Source: an uncultured Saprospiraceae bacterium
GTDB taxonomy: Bacteria; Bacteroidota; Bacteroidia; Chitinophagales; Saprospiraceae
Assembly (NCBI GenBank): GCA_938015435.1
Contig: CALLPN010000004.1
Span: forward strand, 1-64,000
Direction of reading: 5' to 3'
Length of the DNA: 64,000 bases
The notes beneath the pieces are model-generated. The model saw nothing but the letters and a program-made list of their open reading frames with translations. It was not told the origin of the DNA and searched no databases. Of the stretch, positions 10,301 to 18,624 are shown piece by piece (positions within the stretch are counted from its first letter, which is position 1; the number at the start of each line of letters is the position of its first letter). Made by a program: the position numbers and the translations under genes.

Positions 10301-10510
10301 GACGAGTACACTGTTATCATCCGGAACATTAAGTTTGTAGTTTCCATCGATATCAGTGATTGTACCTATAGTGGTACCTTTAATGATGACATTAGCGCCG
10401 ATCAGGGGCAGACCATCATTGTCGATGATAGTTCCGCTTACATTTTTCTGTGCATTGGTAGAACTTACCACACATATAAATGCGCATATTAAAAACAATA
10501 GTTTTTTCAT
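7358..10510 (-). CDS. SusC/RagA-family TonB-linked outer-membrane transporter
   Basis: A 1050-residue TonB-dependent transporter: signal peptide to about residue 20, carboxypeptidase-regulatory-like domain at about 22-105 (GTIIDNDGLPLIGANVIIKG), plug at about 115-225 with the SusC signature GSRGANGVIIVTTKKG, then a large beta barrel ending in the short aromatic tail IGANVTF. It imports the ligand captured by the SusD partner encoded just downstream, using TonB energy. The length is normal. The 250 bases upstream contain no obvious sigma/anti-sigma gene, and I saw no convincing TTTG/TAnnTTTG promoter there. Confidence 0.96.
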   Translation of the reverse strand: MKKLLFLICAFICVVSSTNAQKNVSGTIIDNDGLPLIGANVIIKGTTIGTITDIDGNYKLNVPDDNSVLVISYTGFDTKEINASDANDTFVLSAGNLLDEIVFTAYGTQRKREITGSVTSVEAEDIENIQSGHVMQGLTGKVAGVQIIPQSGQPGDAPSIRFRGIGSINASNNPLYVVDGVPFNGNINSIAQQDIESLTFLKDASANALYGSRGANGVIIVTTKKGKGNGLKVTLDTKIGVNSRAIADYDVIDDPGEYYETWFNRHRIGLINGGVAPTDAANQAAAELISGGEYSLGYNNYNVADDMVIDPTTGQVRQGANLLYQDKWADELFSNSTRSETHLSISNRADNVGTFFSVGYLNDAGYALNSGFDRYTGRGSIDYNVNDHIDVGGSINYARTEQDAPVQNVGSTTYSNLFSWARNVAPIYTVYGRDESGANILDANGERVYDFGLATDNIPGVRPYGAFNNPVATSLLDIDKNTRNNLSSRVYTKIKFLKDFKFTYNFSVDLVNSDIIAFATPIGGDASGVNGRLTSTNSNLTSYANQQLLEYSKSMGDHNFGILVGHESNQRDFSSLSAQKTEALITDLPVLNNAANIQYANGFENYYRVEGYLSRLNYDFKDKYFLNASFRRDGSSVFSADNRWGSFYGVGAAWDLKAENFLSDISLVSGLRIRASYGQQGNDALLYEGTSNRNYYSYVDQFNVVNAGGGVPGVTFVSLGNEDLVWETSKNMNIGFDIGLKNDRVRISAEYFVRKVEDLLFYDPLALSEGRGSFADNIGDMSNNGYEITLDADILRGNGFNWSVGFNTTHFNNEITSLPQEFIDDGSFRLEEGRNRYEYYMREYAGIETETGEAMWFVDEVDDLGELTGNVITTTVYNEATEYFIGKSAVPDFYGGVSTAMEYKGIGLNVNFAYQIGGYGYDGVYQSLLGSAPDVGSNYHRDVKDSWTPENTSASIPRIDLFDVDNGNTSDFYLIDASYFSLQDITLSYNLPNSIYNRAGLGGAKLYISASNVALWSKRQGYDPRLSIVGTASNEYSLVKSISIGANVTF

Positions 10511-10760
10511 AAGTGGGTTGCTTTAGGTTAATTATTATGTAAAAAATTCAGTTTGGTAACATATTATTAACACAATATAATAGCTAAACGCTGCTTTTAT
10601 TAATAATGAGAAGTGTTTTTTAAAAAAAATCCTCCTAAAATTAGATACATAAACGTCAAACTAGCAAAACACTTTAACTCAAAAACAAAATCATTCCATT
10701 TTTTGCGGACTCGTTAACAATCAATGTTTAAGCGCAATCCCTTCCTTTTTCTACTGTTAT

Positions 10761-11978
10761 TTATACTCGCTCAATCACCACAGCATAACCTTGACCCACA
10801 CCAATACACATTGCTACCAAAGCGTATTTTCCTTGATTATGTTGTAGTTCTCTAGCGGCAGACACTATGATACGTGTACCCGATACTCCTAGCGGATGTC
10901 CTATCGCTATAGCGCCTCCATTAGGATTGATACGTGGATCGTCGTCTGCTAAGCCCAGTTCTCTGATACAAGCTAGACTTTGAGCTGCAAAAGCTTCATT
11001 AAGTTCTATTACATCCATCTGATCTAAAGTCAACCCAGCTCTCTCAAGAGCTTTGAGTGAAGCTTTTACAGGACCTATCCCCATGATCCTTGGTTCTACA
11101 CCTACTACTGCCGAACACACTATCCTCGCTAGTGGCTTAAGGTTGTATTTCTTTACTGCCTCACCAGAAGCTATAATTGAAGCAGCAGCACCGTCATTGA
11201 GACCAGAAGCATTACCGGCAGTTACCGTACCCCCGTTCTCCAATTTCTTAAATGCAGGCCTAAGCTTTGCTAGAATCTCAGTGGATGTCTTTGGTTTGAT
11301 AAATTCATCTTGATCAAATACTATTGGGTCTGCCCTACGCTGAGGTATAGATACCGGCACAATTTCTTCAGCCAAACGGCCAGATTTCTGTGCCGCTGTT
11401 GCTTTCATCTGGGAGTTATAAGCAAAAAGATCTTGATCTTCTCGAGTTAGGTTATACATTTCTGCTAGGTTTTCGGCTGTACTGCCCATGCCTTCTACCC
11501 CATACATCTCTTTCATCTTAGGATTGACAAATCTCCATCCAAAGCTACTATCGTGCATCTGAGCATCTCTACCAAATGCTTTACTTACTTTAGATATCAC
11601 CCAAGGACCACGCGTCATATGCTCTACACCTCCAGAGATAAATAGATCTCCTTCATTGGCTTTGATCGCTCTGTAAGCATGTACCATCGAAGACATTCCT
11701 GAAGAACATAATCTATTAACCGTTTCCCCTGGTACAGACCAAGGCAATCCTGCTAGCAAAGAACACATGCGAGCTACATTACGATTATCTTCTCCTGCTT
11801 GATTTGCACATCCCAAAATAACATCATCATATGCATCCAAAGGAATATTAGGATGTCGCTCAACTAAGGCTTTAATCGGAATAGCTCCCAAATCATCTGT
11901 ACGTACTTTAGAAAGTGTACCCGTAAAGTTTCCAAATGCGGTCCTTACTCCGTCTACGATATATGCTTCTTTTGTCAT
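10761..11978 (-). CDS. acetyl-CoA C-acyltransferase (thiolase), PcaF/PaaJ-like
   Basis: A 405-residue thiolase. The nucleophilic cysteine is C91 in TVNRLCSSGM, the catalytic histidine H361 in AIGHPLGVSGTR, and the second cysteine C391 in MCIGVGQG, where a V replaces the usual G of the CxGGG loop. It catalyses thiolytic cleavage of 3-oxoacyl-CoA or the reverse condensation. The blocks QAGEDNRNVARM and GWRFVNP are characteristic of the 3-oxoadipyl-CoA thiolase group (aromatic degradation). With no aromatic-pathway or fad genes nearby, a general beta-oxidation or acetyl-CoA role is equally possible. It stands alone, divergent from the aldo/keto reductase gene. Confidence 0.9.
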   Translation of the reverse strand: MTKEAYIVDGVRTAFGNFTGTLSKVRTDDLGAIPIKALVERHPNIPLDAYDDVILGCANQAGEDNRNVARMCSLLAGLPWSVPGETVNRLCSSGMSSMVHAYRAIKANEGDLFISGGVEHMTRGPWVISKVSKAFGRDAQMHDSSFGWRFVNPKMKEMYGVEGMGSTAENLAEMYNLTREDQDLFAYNSQMKATAAQKSGRLAEEIVPVSIPQRRADPIVFDQDEFIKPKTSTEILAKLRPAFKKLENGGTVTAGNASGLNDGAAASIIASGEAVKKYNLKPLARIVCSAVVGVEPRIMGIGPVKASLKALERAGLTLDQMDVIELNEAFAAQSLACIRELGLADDDPRINPNGGAIAIGHPLGVSGTRIIVSAARELQHNQGKYALVAMCIGVGQGYAVVIERV

Positions 11979-12143
11979 CTTACTATGTTATCTTATGAAT
12001 ACACAATGATAATGAAAGGTGATAAGTTTAGGCAATTCAAATCATTATATTATTCTGAGACATCCAAAGAGAATTATCTCATTGTAAATGAACACTTATA
12101 AGACTATATCATTACTATTGCATAAACGAGATATGTTCGGAAT

Positions 12144-13187
12144 ATGAAATACAACAAACTGGGAAATACAGATATAGAAGTAAGTGAAATATGCTTAGGT
12201 ACCATGACTTTTGGTGAGCAAAACAGCGAAGTCGAAGCTCATGAACAGCTCAACTATGCTGTCGAACATGGCATCAACTTCATAGATACTGCGGAACTAT
12301 ATGCCGTACCTTCAAGTGAATCCAATAATGGTATGACTGAAAAATATATAGGTTCTTGGATCAAAGAAAGTGGTCGCAGAGACAAAGTCATTATAGGCAC
12401 TAAAGTTACTGGACCATCTGCAGGGCTTAAGTACATCTCTGATTTACCTTTGGGATTTAGTAATGCTAGAATGGACGAAGCTCTAAATCGCAGTCTTTCT
12501 AACCTTCAAACGGATTATATTGACCTTTATCAACTGCATTGGCCAGAGCGGAACAATAATCGATTTGGTCAACGAGGATGGGATCAAACTAAAGAAGTAG
12601 AATGGCAATATAATATCCATGAAATAGTAGATCGTCTCAATGCTTATGTCAAAGCAGGAAAAATTAGAAACTATGGGCTTAGCAATGAAACTCCATGGGG
12701 CGTCATGAAATACTTAGAAGAAGCAGATAAGTCAAATTCAATTCGGCCTGTTAGTATCCAAAATCCATATGGCTTACTCAATAGAATCTATGAAGCTGGA
12801 ATGGCTGAAATCTCTTATCGAGAGCAAATAGGACTACTCGCTTATTCCCCTATGGGATTTGGCCTGTTATCTGGAAAGTATCATAAAAAAACAGACCAAC
12901 CTGAAGATAGACTTAACAAGTACAAACAGATGGCGCGGTATAACTCAAAGCAAAACTATGAAGCCGCTGATCACTATCTAAAGATTGCGGAATCTCACAA
13001 TATGTCGTTAGCAGCCATGTCGCTAGCATTCCTAAGAAGTAAACCTTGGCTAACATCAACGATTATAGGAGCCACCAATATGGATCAATTAAAAGAAAAC
13101 ATAGGTTCAGCGGAGATACATCTAGATGATGCTTGGCTCAATGAGATTGATGCTATACACAATATTATCCCTAATCCTGCACCTTAG
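12144..13187 (+). CDS. tas: aldo/keto reductase, Tas family
   Basis: A 347-residue NADPH-dependent aldo/keto reductase closely resembling E. coli Tas: MKYNKLGNTDIEVSEICLGT at the start, MTFGEQNSEVEAHEQLNYAV (25-44), the catalytic AKR residues in INFIDTAELY (Asp and Tyr), DYIDLYQLHWPERNNNRFG, and the ending ATNMDQLKENI. The enzyme folds as a TIM barrel and reduces aldehydes or ketones; the natural substrate of Tas is not settled. The ferredoxin reductase gene follows 75 bases downstream on the same strand, so co-transcription is possible but not shown. Confidence 0.92.
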   Translation: MKYNKLGNTDIEVSEICLGTMTFGEQNSEVEAHEQLNYAVEHGINFIDTAELYAVPSSESNNGMTEKYIGSWIKESGRRDKVIIGTKVTGPSAGLKYISDLPLGFSNARMDEALNRSLSNLQTDYIDLYQLHWPERNNNRFGQRGWDQTKEVEWQYNIHEIVDRLNAYVKAGKIRNYGLSNETPWGVMKYLEEADKSNSIRPVSIQNPYGLLNRIYEAGMAEISYREQIGLLAYSPMGFGLLSGKYHKKTDQPEDRLNKYKQMARYNSKQNYEAADHYLKIAESHNMSLAAMSLAFLRSKPWLTSTIIGATNMDQLKENIGSAEIHLDDAWLNEIDAIHNIIPNPAP

Positions 13188-13262
13188 TATAAGTCACTTT
13201 CTATCATTACTTTTGTAGACGATTTTATCAGAAGAAGGACGAACAAATTAACAAATAGATCA

Positions 13263-14270
13263 ATGATCAAAACAGATATACTCATAATAGGAGCTGGACC
13301 AGTAGGTTTATTTACGGTATTTGAAGCGGGATTACTTAAGTTGAAATGTCATTTGATAGATGCTCTTCCGCAAGCTGGTGGTCAACTTACAGAAATATAT
13401 CCTAAAAAACCCATCTATGATATTCCAGGCTACCCCTCTATTTTAGCAGGCGAATTGATAGATAACTTGATGGAGCAAATTGCGCCATTTAAACCTGGAT
13501 TTACATTAGGTGAGCGAGCTGAGACGATCGAAAAGATCGAAGATAAAATGTATGAGCTTACGACGAATAGAGGGACAAAAATACAAGCACCAGTAATCGC
13601 TATCGCTGGAGGACTTGGATGCTTCGAACCTCGGAAACCGCCTATCGAAGGCTTATCGAAATATGAAGATAATGGTGTAGAGTATATCATCAAAGATCCT
13701 GAGCTATATAGAGATAAAAAAATATTGATTGCGGGTGGTGGAGATTCAGCTTTGGACTGGACTATATTCCTAAGTAACGTTGCTAAAGAAGTGACACTCG
13801 TACATAGACGTACAAGCTTCCGTGGAGCCCTCGACAGTGTCGACAAAGTGATGGAATTAGCTCAGGCAGGTAAGATCAATCTTATTACTAATGCTCAGGC
13901 TAAAACAGTATCTGGAAATGACAAATTAGAGTCTGTAGGAATATCTACTAAGGAAGATGGAGATCGCCAAATAGCTGTCGATCATTTCATACCATTATTT
14001 GGACTATCTCCTAAGCTAGGACCCATTGGCGAATGGGGATTAAACATTCATAAAAGTGCGATAGAAGTAAATACTGTTGATTACAGTACTAATATCCCTG
14101 GCATATATGCTATTGGAGACATCAATACTTACGAAGGAAAACTCAAGCTAATATTAAGTGGATTCCATGAAGGAACATTGATGGTGCAATCAGCTTTTAA
14201 GTACATCTATCCTGATGCCAAATTAAGCTTTAAGTATACTACTGTTGCAGGTGTAAATGGATTCGAATAA
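13263..14270 (+). CDS. ferredoxin-NADP reductase, thioredoxin-reductase type
   Basis: A 335-residue FAD- and NADPH-binding flavoprotein with two dinucleotide folds: IIGAGPVG (residues 8-15) for FAD and IAGGGDSALD (156-165) for NADPH, plus the C-terminal FAD motif IYAIGDINTYEGK. It lacks the CxxC pair of true thioredoxin reductases, which places it with the TrxR-like ferredoxin-NADP reductases (YumC type) that move electrons between NADPH and ferredoxin or flavodoxin. A [2Fe-2S] ferredoxin gene at 33273 is a plausible but unlinked partner. It is convergent with the next gene: the two stop codons are one base apart. Confidence 0.92.
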   Translation: MIKTDILIIGAGPVGLFTVFEAGLLKLKCHLIDALPQAGGQLTEIYPKKPIYDIPGYPSILAGELIDNLMEQIAPFKPGFTLGERAETIEKIEDKMYELTTNRGTKIQAPVIAIAGGLGCFEPRKPPIEGLSKYEDNGVEYIIKDPELYRDKKILIAGGGDSALDWTIFLSNVAKEVTLVHRRTSFRGALDSVDKVMELAQAGKINLITNAQAKTVSGNDKLESVGISTKEDGDRQIAVDHFIPLFGLSPKLGPIGEWGLNIHKSAIEVNTVDYSTNIPGIYAIGDINTYEGKLKLILSGFHEGTLMVQSAFKYIYPDAKLSFKYTTVAGVNGFE

Positions 14271-14271
14271 T

Positions 14272-15693
14272 TTAAAATTTGAAACTTACTCTGGCATAAA
14301 TTGACCTTGCTTTTTCATTAAATTCTTTAAAATTATTATTAAGAAAAACTTGAGATCCCAAGGAAAAAGCAATCCTCTCTATAGGTTCATATTTAATTTC
14401 CAGAGGAATGTGTAATCGATTGCGATTAACAGACGAAGTATTAAGTATCTCACTGCTATTAAGAGAATTTTTATTATTGTTGATAAATGATTGTGAATCA
14501 TCATCAAAGGCACTTATAGATCTAGTGTGCACTGACAAAAGCCTCTTATATCCGAAACCAGAAGATAAAGAAATCTTGGTCGATACTTGATAGAAAAAAA
14601 CGACTTCCATCATTAAATCATTCCTACTTGTGATTACATCACGTAATTCAAATCCAGCAGATTGAGTACTATTGAAAATAGAACCATCATTAAGTTCTTG
14701 ATCATTACTAAGCACATTACTGCCCCATGGAACAGCAACTATAGCGTCTTTAAGAACAGGAGTCTTCGTATTGGTTAGTCTTTCGAATCCACACCTAGCA
14801 CCTAAACTCCATCGACCACCTTGATCATAAGTAACAATAGACCCCAAATCATATCCTCTGAAGTACATGTCCACGTATTGGTATGAAGTAAATCCACCAA
14901 ACGACCAATTCCCTTTGTCCTTTTCAAAATTTACAAATTGATTTTCATCTACTGTTACTGTATCTGAATTGTAATAAAGAGTGCTAAAATAAATAGGCAA
15001 ACGATCTAATTTTACAAAACCAATTGTACCATTAGGAGTTTCATTATTGTCAACTGCCTGAACATTTGCTACAGTCTCTTCTTTGTTTTCGAGCCCTACT
15101 CGAATATAAGGATCTTTGTAAATCCCCTTGAGTCTATTCTTTATACTTTCTTTTCCATCAGAAGTATTAAATTCATTGAACACTTCCGAACCTTTGGCTA
15201 GCGTTGGAACTTGAGATTCAATACTCTTCTGTGAAGCAAATAATATACTTTCTCCGGTAAATTGATCCCTACTTTTTTTAGATAGAAAACCATTATGCAC
15301 TATTGGATTATTTTCAAGATTTTGTTCTTGTAAGTCGAGGTTTTTAATATTGCTTACTTCATCAATTTCTACATGTTTACCTATTTCATTTTTATCATTA
15401 TTGACACTTGATACATTACCGTCAACACTTTTTAGATTACTCTCTGATGATTTGCTTTTTAGTTCAGATTCTTTAGCAATAATCTTACTTTCAAATCCTT
15501 CTTTTGCGACAGATTGGACCGAAGGGAAATCAATATATATATAAGCCAAAAAACTAATCAATAGAAACGAACTCAAACCCATCCACCAAAATAAACCAAG
15601 ACGTTTTTGTTGCTTCACGGGCATCTCCTGATTAAGGATTGATTCCATCTGCTCCCAAGCTTTGTTCTCTAATTTTTTATCTTCTTTTTTCAT
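14272..15693 (-). CDS. membrane-anchored protein with C-terminal beta-barrel-like domain, probable sigma-factor partner
   Basis: A 473-residue protein. Residues 1-31 are a charged cytoplasmic segment (EDKKLENKAWEQMESILNQE), 32-54 a single transmembrane helix, about 55-240 a polar, low-complexity periplasmic stretch, and about 245-473 alternating strands ending IYARVSFKF, as in outer-membrane barrels. The gene begins two bases after the ECF sigma gene stops, so the pair is co-transcribed. By position it should be the anti-sigma factor or a sensor for that sigma factor. No FecR or zinc-type anti-sigma motif is seen. The combined inner-membrane helix and barrel-like tail is the odd feature. Function is inferred from context. 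Confidence 0.6.
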   Translation of the reverse strand: MKKEDKKLENKAWEQMESILNQEMPVKQQKRLGLFWWMGLSSFLLISFLAYIYIDFPSVQSVAKEGFESKIIAKESELKSKSSESNLKSVDGNVSSVNNDKNEIGKHVEIDEVSNIKNLDLQEQNLENNPIVHNGFLSKKSRDQFTGESILFASQKSIESQVPTLAKGSEVFNEFNTSDGKESIKNRLKGIYKDPYIRVGLENKEETVANVQAVDNNETPNGTIGFVKLDRLPIYFSTLYYNSDTVTVDENQFVNFEKDKGNWSFGGFTSYQYVDMYFRGYDLGSIVTYDQGGRWSLGARCGFERLTNTKTPVLKDAIVAVPWGSNVLSNDQELNDGSIFNSTQSAGFELRDVITSRNDLMMEVVFFYQVSTKISLSSGFGYKRLLSVHTRSISAFDDDSQSFINNNKNSLNSSEILNTSSVNRNRLHIPLEIKYEPIERIAFSLGSQVFLNNNFKEFNEKARSIYARVSFKF

Positions 15694-15695
15694 CG

Positions 15696-16217
15696 TTATC
15701 CTTTTGCCGCTTGATTGTTTTGAATCGCTATTTTAGCTTTCAGTTCTTTTCTGGCCTCCGAAAGATACCATTTAGAAGTACCGTCACTTATACCCAAATG
15801 ATCACCTATTTCTTTATGGTTATAGCCTTCTATCGCATACATATGAAAGACTTTACTCATCTTATCAGGTAGTGATTGTGTGAGCTGCAACAAATCTTCA
15901 TAATATAAACCTGCTAATGCATTTTGACTTGTATTTTTTTCCTTCTCTTCAAAGACTAAAAATTTAAGATATTTATTCTCTTTCCGATAATAATCAGACA
16001 AAGCACGATAAACAATTCTTCTTACCCAACCTTCGAATGATCCTTTAAAATTATAGCTAGATATATTTTTAAACACCTTCAGCATTCCATCATTAATTAT
16101 GGTAAATGCTGCCTCCTGATCATTAGTATGTCTTCTGCACATACTAAGCATGAGTGGAAAAAAATGACGATAAAGCTTCTCTTGTGCTCGACGGTCGTTC
16201 TCCACACAGTCCTGCAC
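15696..16217 (-). CDS. RNA polymerase ECF sigma factor
   Basis: A 173-residue ECF sigma-70 protein. Region 2 covers about residues 10-80 (YRHFFPLMLSMCRRHT, GSFEGWVRRIVYRALSDYYR) and region 4 about 108-160 (LPDKMSKVFHMYAIEGYNHK followed by EIGDHLGISDGTSKWYLSEA). It directs core polymerase to a small regulon, usually kept silent by the membrane partner encoded next. The start is GTG at 16215-16217. The frame is open upstream to a TAA near 16256 without any ATG, so GTG is the only ordinary start, and the N-terminal residues IKQL before it would otherwise fit the family. The next gene starts two bases after this stop. Confidence 0.92.
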   Translation of the reverse strand: MQDCVENDRRAQEKLYRHFFPLMLSMCRRHTNDQEAAFTIINDGMLKVFKNISSYNFKGSFEGWVRRIVYRALSDYYRKENKYLKFLVFEEKEKNTSQNALAGLYYEDLLQLTQSLPDKMSKVFHMYAIEGYNHKEIGDHLGISDGTSKWYLSEARKELKAKIAIQNNQAAKG

Positions 16218-16299
16218 AAGTTGCTTAATCGTCGATATGTCTAATTTATAAGAGATAGCTATTTAGAGAATTTTATATTTTTTTAATGTTTTAATACTT

Positions 16300-16767
16300 C
16301 TAGAAAACTAATTCCACAACTTGATCATAACCTTCAATACTAAGTTGTATCACGTCTAACTGAAGCAATTCCAATCTACTAATGTCAACATTTACGTCAA
16401 TGACAACTTTTGCATCACAAGGATCTGTATTGTTATGAGATAGACGAGCCAGAAAAACTGTACCTAGATTTATAGCTGGAAGACTGTTTTCGTCTATCAA
16501 CAATTGTAATATATGATCTTCGCATCCTCCGTCAAATTGAGTCTCGAGCACTAAGCAATCCCCTTTTTGTCTATGATTTAAAATAATTGTCGTCTCATCC
16601 ATAGAGAACTCCGGAAAATCATTAGAATTAAACGCATTACTTACGTAAGGATTACATATCAATTCATTAGACGCATTGTTATTATCAAGACTACTTTCGC
16701 TTTGAGAACAGGAGCAAGTCAAAAACAAGCCTATGGACAGTATATAAATATAATTTTTCATTATCAA
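16300..16767 (-). CDS. small cysteine-containing lipoprotein, paralogue of 16781-17233
   Basis: A 155-residue lipoprotein: leader MIMKNYIYILSIGLFLTCSC, then a serine/asparagine-rich spacer. The folded part has four spaced cysteines: a CNP near the start, GDCLVLETQFDGGCEDHIL and DPCDAKVVID. It aligns with the neighbouring lipoprotein (CLIVDFVYSGCSKREVDVMA in the same position). Start may be M1 or M3. It lies 82 bases upstream of the ECF sigma gene on the same strand and may be in its operon. I do not recognise the family; disulfide-stabilised periplasmic or surface domains are likely. Confidence 0.65.
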   Translation of the reverse strand: MIMKNYIYILSIGLFLTCSCSQSESSLDNNNASNELICNPYVSNAFNSNDFPEFSMDETTIILNHRQKGDCLVLETQFDGGCEDHILQLLIDENSLPAINLGTVFLARLSHNNTDPCDAKVVIDVNVDISRLELLQLDVIQLSIEGYDQVVELVF

Positions 16768-16780
16768 ATTCTTTAAAATA

Positions 16781-17233
16781 TTACTCTACTTCTAAAACGA
16801 ATGATTCATCCCATTGATGTACTCTCAATATGGTACCATCGTAAAGATCCAAACCTATAGAAGTCAAATTAAATGTGTCTGTATGCATAAAAAAGGCTAA
16901 ACATTCCTCTATTGGTCCATTGCTGATTTTAGCATTAAGAGTGGGAACGAATGAAGATTGATCTATGAATGCCATCACATCAACTTCTCTTTTTGAGCAT
17001 CCGCTATACACAAAATCTACAATAAGGCACGTTTGCTCAAGCCTAACATCAGCAACTGATACTGAGTCGGTGACTAGAGTAGTGTATTCATCTATATCAA
17101 AAGGAAGTAACCCTTGGCCGCAGCCAATGGCAGGTAAGATTTTGATGGATCGATCGTCATTCTTTTCACAAGAAACTATTGCGCATGATAAGAATAGACC
17201 TGATAAAATCAAAAGTCGTGGAATGTATTTCAT
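16781..17233 (-). CDS. small cysteine-containing lipoprotein, paralogue of 16300-16767
   Basis: A 150-residue lipoprotein with leader MKYIPRLLILSGLFLSCAIVSC and a mature part of about 128 residues. Shared features with the next gene are a cysteine-hydrophobic stretch (TCLIVDFVYSGC), a polar bridge, an EECLAFF cysteine and a C-terminal strand FVLEVE matching VVELVF. The two genes are 13 bases apart and arose by tandem duplication. Family unknown. As first gene of the presumed run toward the ECF sigma factor, it could be a regulated target or part of the signal-sensing set; that is inference from position only. Confidence 0.65.
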   Translation of the reverse strand: MKYIPRLLILSGLFLSCAIVSCEKNDDRSIKILPAIGCGQGLLPFDIDEYTTLVTDSVSVADVRLEQTCLIVDFVYSGCSKREVDVMAFIDQSSFVPTLNAKISNGPIEECLAFFMHTDTFNLTSIGLDLYDGTILRVHQWDESFVLEVE

Positions 17234-17337
17234 AATAACCCTTCTTAGTGTAGGTATTATGAAAGACGAGATGTAAAGCGATAGGGTTGGAGAAATTTAA
17301 AATTTATTTGCGTGGGGAAAGCAAAACAATTATCTAA

Positions 17338-17451
17338 TTAAACTCCTAACCACTTTTCGTAATCTTCTTCGGGTTGTGGGGGGGTAACTTTTGGTGCACT
17401 AGAGAACCAGCCACGGAAGAAACTTCCGATGTTGTTTATTAATTTTGTCAT
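17338..17451 (-). CDS. possible 37-residue small protein
   Basis: An ATG at 17449-17451 opens 37 codons ending in TAA at 17338-17340. The product runs MTKLINNIGSFFRGWFSS, then a proline-rich APKVTPPQPEEDYEKWLG and a final V: an amphipathic, aromatic N-terminal segment followed by an acidic tail. The composition looks protein-like rather than random, and no longer gene overlaps it. The gap 17234-17726 contains nothing else recognisable; its right part is very AT-rich. No homologue is known to me and no promoter was identified. Confidence 0.4.
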   Translation of the reverse strand: MTKLINNIGSFFRGWFSSAPKVTPPQPEEDYEKWLGV

Positions 17452-17726
17452 GGGTACGTGGGTATTTATATTATCTATACTTTATAGACGTTTCAAAACT
17501 ATGATATGTCACTAAAAAATGCAATTATTTTCAAAAATAATTAATTATTTTGATAACTGGCTTACATATTACAAATATATATCATATGAAATATAATTAA
17601 GTAAGGGTTTACCCTTATATCTCACTCATGGTTTCCCATTATGCGTACTTTACAGCCCTAATCAAACCCGATTTAACTCCTACCCTTTCAAAAATGAAGA
17701 ATCGCCCAAATCACTCATAACTGATT

Positions 17727-18623
17727 CTAATTCTGGGCCCAATCCAGTCCCTTCTTCAATTTACTCTGAGTGATTCCTTCTGCCGAATCTGATTCGATAG
17801 TCTTATTATATTCCCATTTTGCCATAGGAGGCATAGACATTAATATTGATTCTGTTCGGCCTCCAGTCTCTAAACCAAATTTAGTACCTGCATCCCAGAC
17901 CAAGTTGAACTCAACATATCTTGATCTTCTATGATATTGCCAATCTTTGTCTGCCTCTGTGAAATTGACGTCACTATGATTTTCTATAAAGTGACTATAG
18001 ATTGGTACAAATGCTTCGCCCACTCTCTGGACGAATTCCCAGTAATGCTGTTTTCCTTCTTCTGTCTCGGAGGATAATCGATCAAAAAATATACCACCTA
18101 CTCCCCTTGTCTCATCTCTATGCTTTATGAAAAAGTAATCGTCCGCCCACTTCTTAAACTTCGGATAATAAGATTCATCACTCGCGTCACATACATCCTT
18201 CAGCGATTGATGAAAAAACTGTGCATCTTCATCCACTACGTAATGCGGCGTGAGATCTATCCCTCCACCAAACCAATATTTACCATTGTCGGCTTCAAAA
18301 TATCTGACATTCATATGGATAATCGGTACGTGCGGATTATGCGGATGCAATACTATCGAAACACCCGTAGCAAAAAAATCTCCATGGTCTAATTTCAATT
18401 TATTCTTAATCTTATCAGGAAGTGTTCCTTCGACAGCAGAAAAGTTAACACCTCCCTTTTCTATTTTACTACCTGTAATAGCTCTAGATCGGCCACCTCC
18501 ACCGCCTTCTCTATTCCACAAGTCTTCTTGAAATTGTCCTTCTCCATCCATTGCCTCGAGGCTCGCACAGATATTATCCTGCAATCCCATAAACCACTCT
18601 TTAATCACTTCTTTAGTCACCAT
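17727..18623 (-). CDS. hemF: oxygen-dependent coproporphyrinogen III oxidase
   Basis: A 298-residue HemF. It decarboxylates two propionates of coproporphyrinogen III with oxygen to give protoporphyrinogen IX in haem synthesis. The family blocks are all present: the glycine-rich REGGGGGRSR near residues 38-47, FFATGVSIVLHPHNPHVPI, the metal/substrate region HMNVRYFEADNGKYWFGGGI, DLTPHY, and RYVEFNLVWDAGTKFGLETG. Length matches the family and no residue of these blocks is lost. It begins one base after the stop of the ArsC-like gene, so the two form an operon. hemE lies 4 kb away as a separate unit. Confidence 0.97.
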   Translation of the reverse strand: MVTKEVIKEWFMGLQDNICASLEAMDGEGQFQEDLWNREGGGGGRSRAITGSKIEKGGVNFSAVEGTLPDKIKNKLKLDHGDFFATGVSIVLHPHNPHVPIIHMNVRYFEADNGKYWFGGGIDLTPHYVVDEDAQFFHQSLKDVCDASDESYYPKFKKWADDYFFIKHRDETRGVGGIFFDRLSSETEEGKQHYWEFVQRVGEAFVPIYSHFIENHSDVNFTEADKDWQYHRRSRYVEFNLVWDAGTKFGLETGGRTESILMSMPPMAKWEYNKTIESDSAEGITQSKLKKGLDWAQN

Positions 18624-18624
18624 A

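Noticed and set aside
5850-10510. Complete polysaccharide-utilisation locus
   Set aside because: Only SusC and SusD are present; no glycan-active enzyme or dedicated regulator is adjacent.
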